Assembly: GCF_016722895.1 (NCBI RefSeq)
Contig: NZ_JAEQNA010000013.1
Coordinates: forward strand, 1 to 64,000
Length of the DNA: 64,000 nucleotides
Direction of reading: 5' to 3'
Source: Ramlibacter aurantiacus
GTDB taxonomy: Bacteria > Pseudomonadota > Gammaproteobacteria > Burkholderiales > Burkholderiaceae_C
Numbering within the stretch: position 1 is the stretch's first letter; each line of letters begins with the position of its first letter. Below the pieces are notes generated by a model, which saw only the letters and a list, made by a program, of their open reading frames with translations, searched no databases and was not told the origin of the DNA. The position numbers and the translations under genes were made by a program. This document shows, one piece after another, positions 55,918 through 64,000 of the stretch.

Positions 55918-56586
55918 ATGAAGCTGCGGCTGCGCGGTGCGCTGCCCTACCAGCTGGCCTACGAGGAGATGCAGGCGTTCACCGCCGCCCGCACCGAGTA
56001 CACCGCCGACGAGTTGTGGCTGTGCCAGCACCCGCCCGTGTATACGCAGGGCCTGGCCGGCCAGCCCTCGCATGTGCTGAACCCCGGCGACATTCCCGTG
56101 GTGCAGACGAACCGGGGCGGCCAGGTCACCTATCACGGGCCCGGGCAGGTGGTCGCCTATCCCTTGATCGACCTGCGGCGCGCGGGCTACTTCATCAAGG
56201 AATACGTCTACCGCGTGGAGGAGGCGGTGATCCGCACGCTTGCCCACTACGGCGTCACCGGCCACCGCGTGGCTGGGGCGCCCGGCATTTATGTTCGACT
56301 GGCCGATCCCGGGGCGCACGATGGCTTCTCAGGCCCGCCCGCACCTGCCGACCCGTTCAGGGGGCTGGGCAAGATCGCCGCCCTGGGCATCAAGCTCAGT
56401 CGGCACTGCACCTATCACGGCGTGGCGCTGAACGTCGACATGGACCTGGAACCCTTCTCCCGCATCAACCCCTGCGGGTACCCGGGGCTTCAAACAGTCG
56501 ACCTTTCTACAATCGGCGTCTCCACCACCTGGAACGAGGCAGCCTTCCTGCTGGGCCAAAAGCTCGACGCACTGCTCGCGCCCTGA
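55918..56586 (+). CDS. lipB: octanoyl-ACP:protein octanoyltransferase
   Basis: A 222-residue enzyme that moves octanoyl from acyl carrier protein to lipoyl domains, the first step of lipoate synthesis. Landmarks: RGGQVTYHGPGQVVAYPL, the catalytic Lys in GKIAALGIKLS and the catalytic Cys in RINPCGYPG. Followed by lipA after 10 bp. Confidence 0.95.
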   Translation: MKLRLRGALPYQLAYEEMQAFTAARTEYTADELWLCQHPPVYTQGLAGQPSHVLNPGDIPVVQTNRGGQVTYHGPGQVVAYPLIDLRRAGYFIKEYVYRVEEAVIRTLAHYGVTGHRVAGAPGIYVRLADPGAHDGFSGPPAPADPFRGLGKIAALGIKLSRHCTYHGVALNVDMDLEPFSRINPCGYPGLQTVDLSTIGVSTTWNEAAFLLGQKLDALLAP

Positions 56587-56596
56587 AGACACATCC

Positions 56597-57580
56597 ATGA
56601 GCTCCAATCCCGTCGTGCGCGAAGCGCAAAGCACCGAAAGCTACAACCCGCTGGCCAAGCAAAAGGCCGCCGCCAAGCTATCGCGCATCCCGGTGAAGGT
56701 GGAAGCAGCCGAGGTGCTGAAGAAGCCGGACTGGATCCGCGTGCGAGCTGGTTCGCCCACCACCCGCTTCTACGAGATCAAGCAGATCCTGCGAGAAAGC
56801 AACCTGCACACGGTCTGCGAAGAGGCCTCGTGCCCGAACATCGGGGAGTGCTTCGGCAAGGGCACGGCGACCTTCATGATCATGGGCGACAAGTGCACGC
56901 GGCGTTGCCCCTTCTGCGACGTCGGTCACGGGCGCCCGGACCCACTCGATCCGCAGGAGCCCGAGAACCTGGCCCGCACCATCGCCAAACTCAAGCTCAA
57001 GTACGTGGTGATCACCAGCGTGGACCGCGACGACCTGCGCGACGGCGGCAGCCAGCACTTCGTCGACTGCATCCAGCGCACCCGCGAGTTGTCTCCCGAG
57101 ACCACCATCGAAATCCTCGTGCCGGACTTCCGCGGCCGCGACGACAGAGCCCTGCAGATCCTGCAGGCCGCGCCGCCGGACGTGATGAACCACAACCTGG
57201 AAACCGTGCCGCGCCTGTACCGCGAAGCGCGGCCAGGCTCCGACTACGGGTTCAGTCTCAACCTGTTGAAGAAGTTCAAGGCCCTGCATCCGCAGGTGCC
57301 CACCAAGAGCGGGTTGATGGTGGGCCTGGGAGAAACCGACGAGGAAATCCTGCAGGTCATGCGCGACATGCGTGCGCACGACATCGACATGCTCACCCTC
57401 GGCCAGTACCTGGCGCCCAGCACCTCGCACCTGCCGGTGCGGCGCTACGTGCATCCCGACACCTTCCGGATGTTCGAGGACGAGGCCTACAAGATGGGCT
57501 TCACGCACGCCGCCGTCGGTGCGATGGTCCGCTCGAGCTACCACGCCGACCAGCAGGCGCACGCCGCCGGGGTGAGGTAA
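56597..57580 (+). CDS. lipA: lipoyl synthase
   Basis: A 327-residue radical SAM enzyme that inserts two sulfurs into octanoyl groups. The auxiliary cluster cysteines are Cys74, Cys79 and Cys85; the radical SAM cysteines are Cys100, Cys104 and Cys107 (CTRRCPFC). The C-terminal RSSYHADQQ supplies the conserved Arg-Ser-Ser ligand. All are intact. Last gene of ybeD-lipB-lipA. Confidence 0.97.
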   Translation: MSSNPVVREAQSTESYNPLAKQKAAAKLSRIPVKVEAAEVLKKPDWIRVRAGSPTTRFYEIKQILRESNLHTVCEEASCPNIGECFGKGTATFMIMGDKCTRRCPFCDVGHGRPDPLDPQEPENLARTIAKLKLKYVVITSVDRDDLRDGGSQHFVDCIQRTRELSPETTIEILVPDFRGRDDRALQILQAAPPDVMNHNLETVPRLYREARPGSDYGFSLNLLKKFKALHPQVPTKSGLMVGLGETDEEILQVMRDMRAHDIDMLTLGQYLAPSTSHLPVRRYVHPDTFRMFEDEAYKMGFTHAAVGAMVRSSYHADQQAHAAGVR

Positions 57581-57587
57581 TCCCCCG

Positions 57588-57607
57588 AGGCGCGTTGGGC
57601 GCCTTTC
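57588..57607 (+). terminator. weak intrinsic terminator after lipA
   Basis: AGGCGC (57588-57593) pairs with GCGCCT (57599-57604) around a five-base loop; TT and a C run follow. The stem is short and the T run minimal. Confidence 0.4.
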
Positions 57608-57706
57608 CCCCAGAGGCCACCGGCGCCCCGGCGAAGCAGCTTACGCGGTTGCCGGTGATGCGGCAGGCCACTGCGCAGTGGCGCGACCGCTAGCCAGGTC
57701 GCACGG

Positions 57707-59500
57707 CTACAGCCTGGTGGTGGGGGCGGCTGAGCCGACCTCCAGCAACAGGTCGGGCTCTTCGGCTTCGAGGACCTGTCGTGCCCACGGGCGCAGTCGT
57801 TCGGTGTCCGCGCGAAGGACCTCCTGCTTGACCGCCAGGATCTGCGTCGGGTGCATCGAGAAGCTGCGCAGCCCCAGGCCCAGCAGTAACCGCGTCATGG
57901 CCGGGTCGCCGGCCATCTCTCCGCATACGCTCACCGGCTTGCCCTGCGCGTTGCACTCGGCAATCGTTTCGCTGACCAGCCGGAGAACCGCCGGATGGCA
58001 GGGATCGTACAAATGCGCCACCGACTCGTCGGCGCGATCGATCGCCAGGGTGTACTGGATCAGGTCATTGGTGCCGATCGAGAGGAAGTCGAAGTATTTG
58101 AGAAAGATCTTCAGCGTGAGCGCTGCAGCGGGGATCTCGATCATCGCGCCCAGGTTGACCGGGCCATGGGCCTGGCCACGCTGGTCCAGTTCCGCGCGTG
58201 CGGTCTCGACCAGGGCCAAGGTCTGGCGGATCTCGCGCACATGGGCGAGCATCGGGATCAGCATGTTCACCTTGCCATGGGCCGCGGCTCGGAGGATGGC
58301 CCTCAGCTGGGTCAGGAACATCGCTGGATCCGAGAGGCTCCAGCGGATCGCCCGAAGACCAAGCGCCGGATTGAGGTGCGCGGCAGCGCGGTGCAACTCG
58401 TCCAGAGGCTTGTCGGCCCCGACGTCGACGGTCCGGATGGTCACGGGCAGGCCCTGCATGCCCTGGACCGCGCGCCGGTAGGCCCGGTACTGCTCCTCCT
58501 CGTCGGGCAGGTCGCCGTGGCGTCCCATGAACATGAATTCGCTGCGGAAAAGCCCCACGCCGACAGCGCCGGCCGCCAACGCGGTGGCCGCGTCATCCGG
58601 CAACTCGATGTTGGCCAGCAACTCGATCTTCCGCGCATCCAGCGTCACGGCAGGGGTGTGCCGCAGGCGCGACAAGCGGCTGCGCTCGAGCTCGGCCTGC
58701 CGTTGCTTGAACCCGTACTCGGCCAGGATGATGGGCGAAGGATCGACGATCACCACGCCGGCGTCGCCGTCGACGATCACCCAGTCGTCCTGCCGCACCA
58801 ATTGGCTGGCGGTGCGCGAGCCCACCACGGCCGGGATGTCCATGCTGCGCGCGACGATGGCCGTGTGCGAGTTGCGCCCCCCCACGTCGGTGACGAAGCT
58901 CGCGAAGACGCTCTGCTTGAACTGCAGCATGTCGGCCGGCGACAAGTCGTGGGCCACCAGCACCAGCGGGACGTCGACCGTGCCATCGAGCAGCAGGTCC
59001 TGTTGCCGGCTCGGCTCGGTCCGGCGGGGCGGCGGCGCCACGGGCGTGGCCACGCCTTTCATGTATCGCAACACGCGCTCGGCCACTTGCTCGAGGTCGG
59101 ACTTGCGCGCCCGCAGGTACTCGTCCTCCATCTCGTCGAAGTGCCGCGACAGCACTTCGAGTTGCGTCGTGAGCGCCCACTCGGCGTTGTACAGCCGTTC
59201 GGCCACCCAGTGCTTCACGCCTTCCACGAGTTCCTGGTCCTGCAGCAGCATCAGGTGGACATCCAGGATCGCGCTGAGTTCGTGCGGTGCCTCTTTCGGC
59301 CCCATGGCCGCGATGGTCTGCTGCAGCCGCTTCAGTTCGTCGGCCACGGCATCCCGCGCCGACCGCAGGCGGGCGATCTCGTCGGCGACCTGGTCGGGCT
59401 GGATGAAGTAGTGCGCCACGTCGACGCGGCCGGCCATGACGACGGCCCGGCCGATGGCGATGCCGCGCGCGACTGGAAGACCGTGGATGGTGAAGGTCAT
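57707..59500 (-). CDS. ptsI: PTS enzyme I, phosphoenolpyruvate-protein phosphotransferase
   Basis: A 597-residue enzyme I that takes phosphate from PEP and passes it to HPr. The phosphorylated His212 lies in GGRNSHTAIVARS; the PEP-binding half has GLFRSEFMFMGR, MIEIPAA, SIGTNDLIQY and the catalytic Cys in SVCGEMAGD. Last gene of an MFS-EIIA-HPr-EI operon, 19 bp after ptsH. No sugar permease (EIIC) is near, so a regulatory phosphorelay is likely. Confidence 0.95.
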   Translation of the reverse strand: MTFTIHGLPVARGIAIGRAVVMAGRVDVAHYFIQPDQVADEIARLRSARDAVADELKRLQQTIAAMGPKEAPHELSAILDVHLMLLQDQELVEGVKHWVAERLYNAEWALTTQLEVLSRHFDEMEDEYLRARKSDLEQVAERVLRYMKGVATPVAPPPRRTEPSRQQDLLLDGTVDVPLVLVAHDLSPADMLQFKQSVFASFVTDVGGRNSHTAIVARSMDIPAVVGSRTASQLVRQDDWVIVDGDAGVVIVDPSPIILAEYGFKQRQAELERSRLSRLRHTPAVTLDARKIELLANIELPDDAATALAAGAVGVGLFRSEFMFMGRHGDLPDEEEQYRAYRRAVQGMQGLPVTIRTVDVGADKPLDELHRAAAHLNPALGLRAIRWSLSDPAMFLTQLRAILRAAAHGKVNMLIPMLAHVREIRQTLALVETARAELDQRGQAHGPVNLGAMIEIPAAALTLKIFLKYFDFLSIGTNDLIQYTLAIDRADESVAHLYDPCHPAVLRLVSETIAECNAQGKPVSVCGEMAGDPAMTRLLLGLGLRSFSMHPTQILAVKQEVLRADTERLRPWARQVLEAEEPDLLLEVGSAAPTTRL

Positions 59501-59519
59501 GGCCTGTCTCCGCGCATGG

Positions 59520-59789
59520 TCACTCCCCTTCCCCGAACCGATCCTGGATCAGCACCAGCAACGCGTCCAGCGCTTCCTGCTCACGGGGGCCGTCGGTCTC
59601 GACCGTCACGTCGCTGCCGAGTCCGGCAGCCAGCATCATCACGCCCATGATGCTCTTGCCGTTGACCCGGCGCTCGCCGCGGGACAGCCAGACTTCGCAG
59701 GGGAAGGAGCCGGCCAGCTTGGTGAGCTTGGCCGATGCCCGCGCATGCAGGCCGAGCTTGTTGCTGATGGTGGTGGTCGCGCGGATCAT
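59520..59789 (-). CDS. ptsH: phosphocarrier protein HPr
   Basis: An 89-residue HPr. His15 (GLHARAS) accepts phosphate from EI, and Ser46 (NGKSIMGVM) is present as in HPr proteins that can be regulated by HPr kinase. It overlaps the EIIA gene by four bases (ATGA) and is followed by ptsI. Confidence 0.95.
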   Translation of the reverse strand: MIRATTTISNKLGLHARASAKLTKLAGSFPCEVWLSRGERRVNGKSIMGVMMLAAGLGSDVTVETDGPREQEALDALLVLIQDRFGEGE

Positions 59790-60214
59790 GGACGGTTCGA
59801 CTCCCGCTCGCCCGCCAACGCCGGGTCGACCTGCATCACCCCTTGGGTGCCTCCGGTGACCGCCCGTGCGACCAGGGCATCGAGGGGTTCGTCGCGGTAG
59901 TGCACGCTGCGCAGGACCATCGGCAGATTGACTCCGGTGACCAGCCGGCTGTGAACGCCATCAACCAGCTTCTGCGCCACATTGCTGGGGGTGGCGCCGA
60001 AAACGTCGGTCAGCACGAGCACGCCATCGACGCCAGGCTCCTCGGTGAGCCGGGCGGCCGCGATCCGGGCATTCGCGAGCGTCTTCTCGGGTTCGAGGTT
60101 CGGCTGCACATCCACCGCGGCGATGTGGGACTCGCAATCGGGGAACACGTGAAGCGCACACTCTCGCAACGCGTGCGCGAGCGGTGCGTGGCCGATGATC
60201 AGGATGGCGTTCAT
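59786..60214 (-). CDS. PTS EIIA component, mannose/fructose (ManX) type
   Basis: A 142-residue EIIA of the mannose family with phospho-acceptor His9 (IIGHAPLA) and LVLTDVFGATPSNVA. No EIIB, EIIC or EIID partner is encoded nearby. In betaproteobacteria this incomplete set (EIIA-Man, HPr, EI) is usually thought to be regulatory. It overlaps the upstream MFS gene and downstream ptsH by four bases each. Confidence 0.9.
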   Translation of the reverse strand: MNAILIIGHAPLAHALRECALHVFPDCESHIAAVDVQPNLEPEKTLANARIAAARLTEEPGVDGVLVLTDVFGATPSNVAQKLVDGVHSRLVTGVNLPMVLRSVHYRDEPLDALVARAVTGGTQGVMQVDPALAGERESNRP

Positions 60215-61431
60215 TGCCGAGAATTATCCGGTGCCAGCATGAAATAAAGCCAAGCACCGACGCTCGCCACGGCAAAGCTCGCAAGGGCCGCTCGAAAGCT
60301 GCCGGGGTCGTCGAAGCCGAGGCTGGCAAAGCCATCCACCAGCAGCCCGATACCCCACTGCATACAGAACGCACCGGCGAAGATGACGAGGTTGAAGGCC
60401 GACAGCGCCCGACCGGCAAGGCCCGGCGGGAAGCGCAGGGCGACCGCCGGTTGCGCCAGCGACAGGCAGGTGGAGCTGACGCAGAACAGGGCCCACGCCC
60501 AGGCGCCCGCGGCTGGGCCGGCGAAGACGATACCGACCAGGACCGCGAAATTGCAGGGCATTCCCCAGGCGATAAGCCGCTCGGCGTGCAGGCCCCGGGC
60601 AGCGAGCCGGGGATACAGCACGCCCCAGGTCCAGAAACTCAGGAGCATCCCGAGATTCACGGTGAACAACCCCGCCGCCGACTCCAGCGGCGTATAGCCC
60701 GACACCCGCACCAGCCACGGCCCGATCCATAAGGCCTGCATCGCGACCAGCCCCCCATAACTGACGAACCCCAAAGGAGCGAGCCGCCTGAAGTGGAAGC
60801 TGCCCCAGACCTGCCGGTAGCTCCCCCCTCCGGGACCTTCGCTCGGAGCGGCCTGCGAGGGGCCGGCCCACGCCGGCACCTTGGCCGCGATGACGGACAT
60901 CGCGACCAGCAGGAGGCCGGCGAGTCCCCAGAACAGCGGGCGCCATCCGGCCACCGGCAGGAGCCACTGCACCGGCAGCGTCGAAGCGACCATTCCGAGC
61001 GAGCCGGACATCAGCATCCACGAGTTCGCACGCATCTGCGCCTCTGGCGTGAGCCAGCGCCTGAACCCCGTCAGAGGCGCCATCAGACAAGCCGACAGGC
61101 CCATGCCACACAAGAATCGGGCCGCGAGCACGCCATGGAAGCTTTGCGCCATGGCGAATGCGAGGCAGCCCAGGGCACCCACGCCGAGGAACACCAGCAC
61201 GACCTTCTTCGGACCGTGACGGTCCAGCCACGTTCCTAGCGGTAGCTGCATGGAGGCGAAGCCCAGGAAATAGCCGCCCGCGAGCAAACCGAGCTCCCGC
61301 GCAGTGAGGGCGAACTCCTGGGTCAGGGTGGGCGCCAAGGTGGCGGTGATCGCGCGAACGACGGCGGCGAAAAAATACGCCAGCGCGAAGGCGAAGAAGA
61401 CAACGACCGCATCGCGGCGAGACAGCAGCAT
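60211..61431 (-). CDS. MFS transporter, first gene of the PTS operon
   Basis: A 406-residue major facilitator with about 12 hydrophobic segments. The loop 2-3 signature region reads GTWLDRHGPKKV, and LPLG, GMGLSACLMAP and NLVIFAGAF are typical. Sequence does not give the substrate; it looks like the nitrate/nucleoside-type or uncharacterised MFS of Burkholderiales. Its stop overlaps the EIIA start (ATGA), so translation is coupled to the phosphotransfer genes. A -10-like box lies seven bases before the ATG. Confidence 0.85.
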   Translation of the reverse strand: MLLSRRDAVVVFFAFALAYFFAAVVRAITATLAPTLTQEFALTARELGLLAGGYFLGFASMQLPLGTWLDRHGPKKVVLVFLGVGALGCLAFAMAQSFHGVLAARFLCGMGLSACLMAPLTGFRRWLTPEAQMRANSWMLMSGSLGMVASTLPVQWLLPVAGWRPLFWGLAGLLLVAMSVIAAKVPAWAGPSQAAPSEGPGGGSYRQVWGSFHFRRLAPLGFVSYGGLVAMQALWIGPWLVRVSGYTPLESAAGLFTVNLGMLLSFWTWGVLYPRLAARGLHAERLIAWGMPCNFAVLVGIVFAGPAAGAWAWALFCVSSTCLSLAQPAVALRFPPGLAGRALSAFNLVIFAGAFCMQWGIGLLVDGFASLGFDDPGSFRAALASFAVASVGAWLYFMLAPDNSRQ

Positions 61432-61438
61432 CGACGCG

Positions 61439-61444
61439 ATTATC
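61439..61444 (-). promoter_or_regulatory. -10-like box directly in front of the MFS/PTS operon
   Basis: On the minus strand GATAAT ends seven bases before the start codon at 61431, with no ribosome binding site between. TTGTGA with a 15-nt spacer is the best -35 candidate. Confidence 0.45.
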
Positions 61445-61536
61445 AGGAGCGCGGCTGCATCACAATGGCATCAACCGACCCGCACCGGCGGCGGCATGCC
61501 GGTGCCCCATCTCCAATCGATCACGAAGGTGACGCA

Positions 61537-62265
61537 ATGGCCGATTTCCTCCTGGTTCATGGTGCCTGGCACGGCGGCTGGTGCTGGCGACGCGTCAGCG
61601 AAACCTTGTGCGGCGGGGGGCATCGCGTGCATGCGGTGACCCTCACCGGCCTGGGCGAGCGAGCGCACCTGCTGTCATCCACGATCACCCTGGAGACGCA
61701 CATCGCCGATGTGATGTGTGCGCTCGAGTCCGAGGAACTGCACGACGTGGTGCTGGTCGCCCATTCTTATGCAGGCATGCTCGGGACCGCGGTCGCCGAC
61801 CGGTTGCCGTCGCGATTGCGGCGCCTGGTCTACCTGGATGCCGTGGTGCCCAGTCCCGGCGAGAGCTGGGGCAGCACGCATTCGACCACGACCCGCGAGG
61901 GCCGGCTCGCAGCGGCCCGGGCCTCACCCGATTTCAGCCTGCCGGCACCCGACCCGTCCGTGTTCGGCTTGTCGGGAGACGATGCCCAGTGGGTCCAGCG
62001 CCGGATGACCGCGCACCCTGGCCATACCTACACGGCGCCCCTCGACTTCGAGCCCGCCCGGGTCGCCAAGGTGCCGCGGACCTTCATCAGTTGCACGGAT
62101 CCGGCCCTTGCCACCGTTGACGGCAGCCGCTCGAGGGTGCGCGATCCGGGCTTCTGGAGCGGCCACTGGCAAGCCGGTTCCGCCATCGTCGAGCTGCGTA
62201 CCGGCCATGATCCGATGATCAGCGCGCCGCATGAGCTGTCCAGCCTGCTGGCAAGTTACGCCTGA
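61537..62265 (+). CDS. alpha/beta hydrolase (esterase-like)
   Basis: A 242-residue hydrolase: FLLVHGAWHGGWCW (oxyanion region), VAHSYAGMLG with the nucleophile Ser, a catalytic Asp region in the middle and ELRTGHDPMIS with the His. It resembles the plant-type methyl-esterase/EstC group of soil bacteria. The substrate is unknown. ATG 61537 follows GAAGGTG. Single gene after the divergent MFS operon. Confidence 0.85.
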   Translation: MADFLLVHGAWHGGWCWRRVSETLCGGGHRVHAVTLTGLGERAHLLSSTITLETHIADVMCALESEELHDVVLVAHSYAGMLGTAVADRLPSRLRRLVYLDAVVPSPGESWGSTHSTTTREGRLAAARASPDFSLPAPDPSVFGLSGDDAQWVQRRMTAHPGHTYTAPLDFEPARVAKVPRTFISCTDPALATVDGSRSRVRDPGFWSGHWQAGSAIVELRTGHDPMISAPHELSSLLASYA

Positions 62266-62317
62266 TACCTGAATTGCCTTAGAGTCTGGCTCAACCGTAG
62301 GCGAAAGGAGCCCGGAC

Positions 62318-63409
62318 ATGAGCCGCAACCTGGATGTCGTGGTGACGGACGAAGCGCCGCCGCTGGAAGGGACCGCCCTCGCCGAGGTAATCGGCAGAAG
62401 CCTGGCACGACCCGTCGAGACGCTCAACACGCTGTTGGAGCAGGCGCAGGCGGCCGGCACCGGCTCGGAGGCTTGGCGGGCCAGCTTGCGCGACGCGGTC
62501 GAGCAGACGCACCGGGTCGGCATCCGAAGCCAGCAACTGGCGCGACTGGCCAGCAACGGGGTGCGGCAGTCGCACGAGAAGCTGGCGCTGCATGCCATCG
62601 TCCTCGACCTGCTGGTGCAACGCCGCCCAGCCTTCGGACGGCAGGGCATCGCCTTGCAGCAGCACCTGGAAGCCGTCGACGTCATCGTCGACCCCGGCCT
62701 GCTGTTGTCGATGCTGGAAGCCCTTATCGACTGGGCCGCCGATCACGGTGAACGCATTGCGATCAAGCTGGCGATGCGCAATTGGCCCCGGCACGCGGTG
62801 CTGTCCGTTCGGACTTCCCGGGCTCCCCGGATTGAAGAGCCCGCCCTCCTCGACGACATCGCGTGGGGCCTGGCCACGCATGCGGCGCGGGCGCTCGGAG
62901 TGGTGCTGACCCGGGAGGTGAGCGGTGAGGCGATGATGGCGACGGTCGAGTTCCCCCGGACCGTCGACCGTCTGTCGGGGCTCACCGCCCTCGATGTGGA
63001 TCGGGCAGGACCCGACAGCTCGCGGATCAGCTCGCAAACCGGGCGGCTGGCAGGCCTGCAAGTTCTGTTGGTGACCGATGACCGGCGTGTGCAGCGGGAA
63101 GTGGCCGCCGTCTGCGACTCACTCAAGCTCAAGCTGGAGTTGGCCGTCAACCCGACGGAAGGGGTGCATCACAGTGAACGGCTGCAACCCGAGCTGATCA
63201 TCATGGACGAGACCCTGCGAAGCGATGCGTTGCTCGAGCACGTCCGGCGGCAGTTCGGCGAACGGCCCCACTTCCATGCTTTGGAGATCACCGATCGGGA
63301 GACCGGTTTCGAGATATCTTCGTGGGAGCAGGCCGGCCTGGGCCGCATCAGCCGCGACTCGATCGCTGCGCAGCTCAAGACCGTGCTGGCGATCGAGTTC
63401 GATCACTAG
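62318..63409 (+). CDS. degenerate histidine-kinase-like / receiver-like protein
   Basis: A 363-residue soluble protein I do not recognise as a named family. Residues 40-110 are helical and look like a dimerisation domain; 115-225 resemble a GHKL ATPase in layout (VDVIVDPGLLLSMLEALIDWAADHG, split here as a description of about 118-142) but the N-box Asn is absent and no G-boxes are seen. Residues 245-360 look like a receiver domain, with VLLVTDDRR and an Asp in IIMDETL, but the later Thr/Lys pattern is unclear. An AAAGGAG site precedes ATG 62318. No partner kinase or regulator is adjacent. Confidence 0.55.
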   Translation: MSRNLDVVVTDEAPPLEGTALAEVIGRSLARPVETLNTLLEQAQAAGTGSEAWRASLRDAVEQTHRVGIRSQQLARLASNGVRQSHEKLALHAIVLDLLVQRRPAFGRQGIALQQHLEAVDVIVDPGLLLSMLEALIDWAADHGERIAIKLAMRNWPRHAVLSVRTSRAPRIEEPALLDDIAWGLATHAARALGVVLTREVSGEAMMATVEFPRTVDRLSGLTALDVDRAGPDSSRISSQTGRLAGLQVLLVTDDRRVQREVAAVCDSLKLKLELAVNPTEGVHHSERLQPELIIMDETLRSDALLEHVRRQFGERPHFHALEITDRETGFEISSWEQAGLGRISRDSIAAQLKTVLAIEFDH

Positions 63410-63443
63410 CCGAACCGCCTGCCGTTTCAATGATCCAACGCAC

Positions 63444-63944
63444 ATGAACAAACGAATCCTGGGTGGCGCGGTCGCCGCCGTGCTGCTGGCCGCTGGCATC
63501 GGCGTCTACATGGGCACGGGAAGCTCACCCGCCCCGGCATCCCGCTTCGTGCTGCTCGACGGAAGCAGCCAAACGACGAGCGACCTCAAAGGCAAAGTGA
63601 CGCTGGTGAACTTCTGGGCCACCAGTTGCACCACCTGTGTCGCCGAAATGCCAGAGCTGGTCCACACCTACCGCAAGTACCAGCAGCGCGGCTTCGACAC
63701 GGTTGCGGTCGCCATGAGCTACGACCCGCCGGCGTACGTCGTGAACTTCGCGCAGAGCCGGCAGCTGCCCTTCAAGGTGGCCATCGACAATACCGGGGCA
63801 GTCGCGAAGGCTTGGGGCGACGTGCAACTCACGCCCACCACCTACCTGGTGAACAAGCGCGGCGAGATCGTCAAGCGCTATGTCGGTGCACCCAACTTCG
63901 ACGAGCTGCACAAGCTGATCGAGCAACTGTTGGCGCAGGCCTGA
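63444..63944 (+). CDS. TlpA-like thioredoxin-family protein
   Basis: A 166-residue membrane-anchored or periplasmic thioredoxin. Residues 6-25 are a hydrophobic signal anchor; the redox site is WATSCTTCVAEMP (CTTC), and cis-Pro lies in LTPTTYLV. The family (TlpA/ResA) reduces disulfides in the periplasm, for example in cytochrome maturation. DsbD at 8372 could supply electrons, though it is far away. The last 56 bases of the window hold no feature I can support. Confidence 0.88.
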   Translation: MNKRILGGAVAAVLLAAGIGVYMGTGSSPAPASRFVLLDGSSQTTSDLKGKVTLVNFWATSCTTCVAEMPELVHTYRKYQQRGFDTVAVAMSYDPPAYVVNFAQSRQLPFKVAIDNTGAVAKAWGDVQLTPTTYLVNKRGEIVKRYVGAPNFDELHKLIEQLLAQA

Positions 63945-64000
63945 CCCGCTGACGCGTGGCGATCGCCGAGCGAGCCGGCCGGCCCGTCTTCATCTGTTGC

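Noticed and set aside
62318..63409. Calling this a functional hybrid histidine kinase
   Set aside because: N-box Asn and G-box motifs are not visible, so kinase activity cannot be supported.

Overview
The window is a compact, high-GC chromosomal segment. Gene content, gene order and protein style point to a betaproteobacterium of the order Burkholderiales, most like Comamonadaceae (Ramlibacter/Variovorax type); this is judged from remembered family resemblance, not from a search. Nearly all of it is core chromosome. I saw no IS element, prophage, CRISPR array, rRNA or tRNA gene.

Layout. 1-320: three spaced copies of one motif that read as three tandem minus-strand promoters for something to the left of the window. 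322-4718 (+): ABC-F ATPase, phospholipase D-type lipoprotein, thioredoxin-like protein and a KGG stress protein, closed by a strong terminator. 4781-8178 (-): RlmN/Cfr-family methyltransferase, CBS protein, creatininase-family amidohydrolase and two tandem CesT-type chaperone-like proteins without a visible secretion system. 8372-17794: dsbD, a TPR-methyltransferase, hemE, priA, rsmI, yraN, diaA and a dolP-like BON lipoprotein. 17834-21615 (-): a hydroxyacid dehydrogenase and pilT/cNMP-binding protein/pilU. 21655-29078: yggS, glpK, two small proteins flanking a 17-bp perfect inverted repeat, a RecQ helicase with an extra C-terminal domain, arginase, asparaginase and infA. 29236-35966: AEC transporter, rep, gdhA, and xth/pyrE which start on one shared CATG. 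35998-43935: gatCAB facing mreBCD-mrdA, i.e. charging of Gln/Asn-tRNA and the rod-shape elongation machinery. 43932-47653: YheT-type hydrolase, SnoaL-like protein and a LemA/TPM/TPM operon. 47739-54778 (-): the complete F1Fo ATP synthase operon atpIBEFHAGDC with a clear promoter and a GAAA-tetraloop terminator. 54921-57580 (+): DUF2062, DUF493, lipB and lipA (lipoate synthesis). 57707-61431 (-): a translationally coupled MFS transporter, PTS EIIA, HPr and EI. 61537-63944 (+): esterase-like hydrolase, a degenerate histidine-kinase/receiver protein and a TlpA-like thioredoxin.

The most useful unlisted signals are regulatory. (1) A promoter family in which a -10 box is followed after about four bases by GGCTtcGCTGA: three copies at the left edge, one in front of the atp operon, weaker ones at infA and mreB. 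(2) At least five genes (hemE, diaA, arginase, asparaginase, the MFS/PTS operon), perhaps seven, have a -10-like hexamer only 6-9 nt before the start codon and usually no ribosome binding site, as expected for leaderless mRNAs. (3) Several divergent pairs have no intergenic DNA at all. The most unusual proteins are the orphan CesT-like pair, the RecQ with a PcrA-tail-like domain, and the kinase-like protein at 62318-63409.
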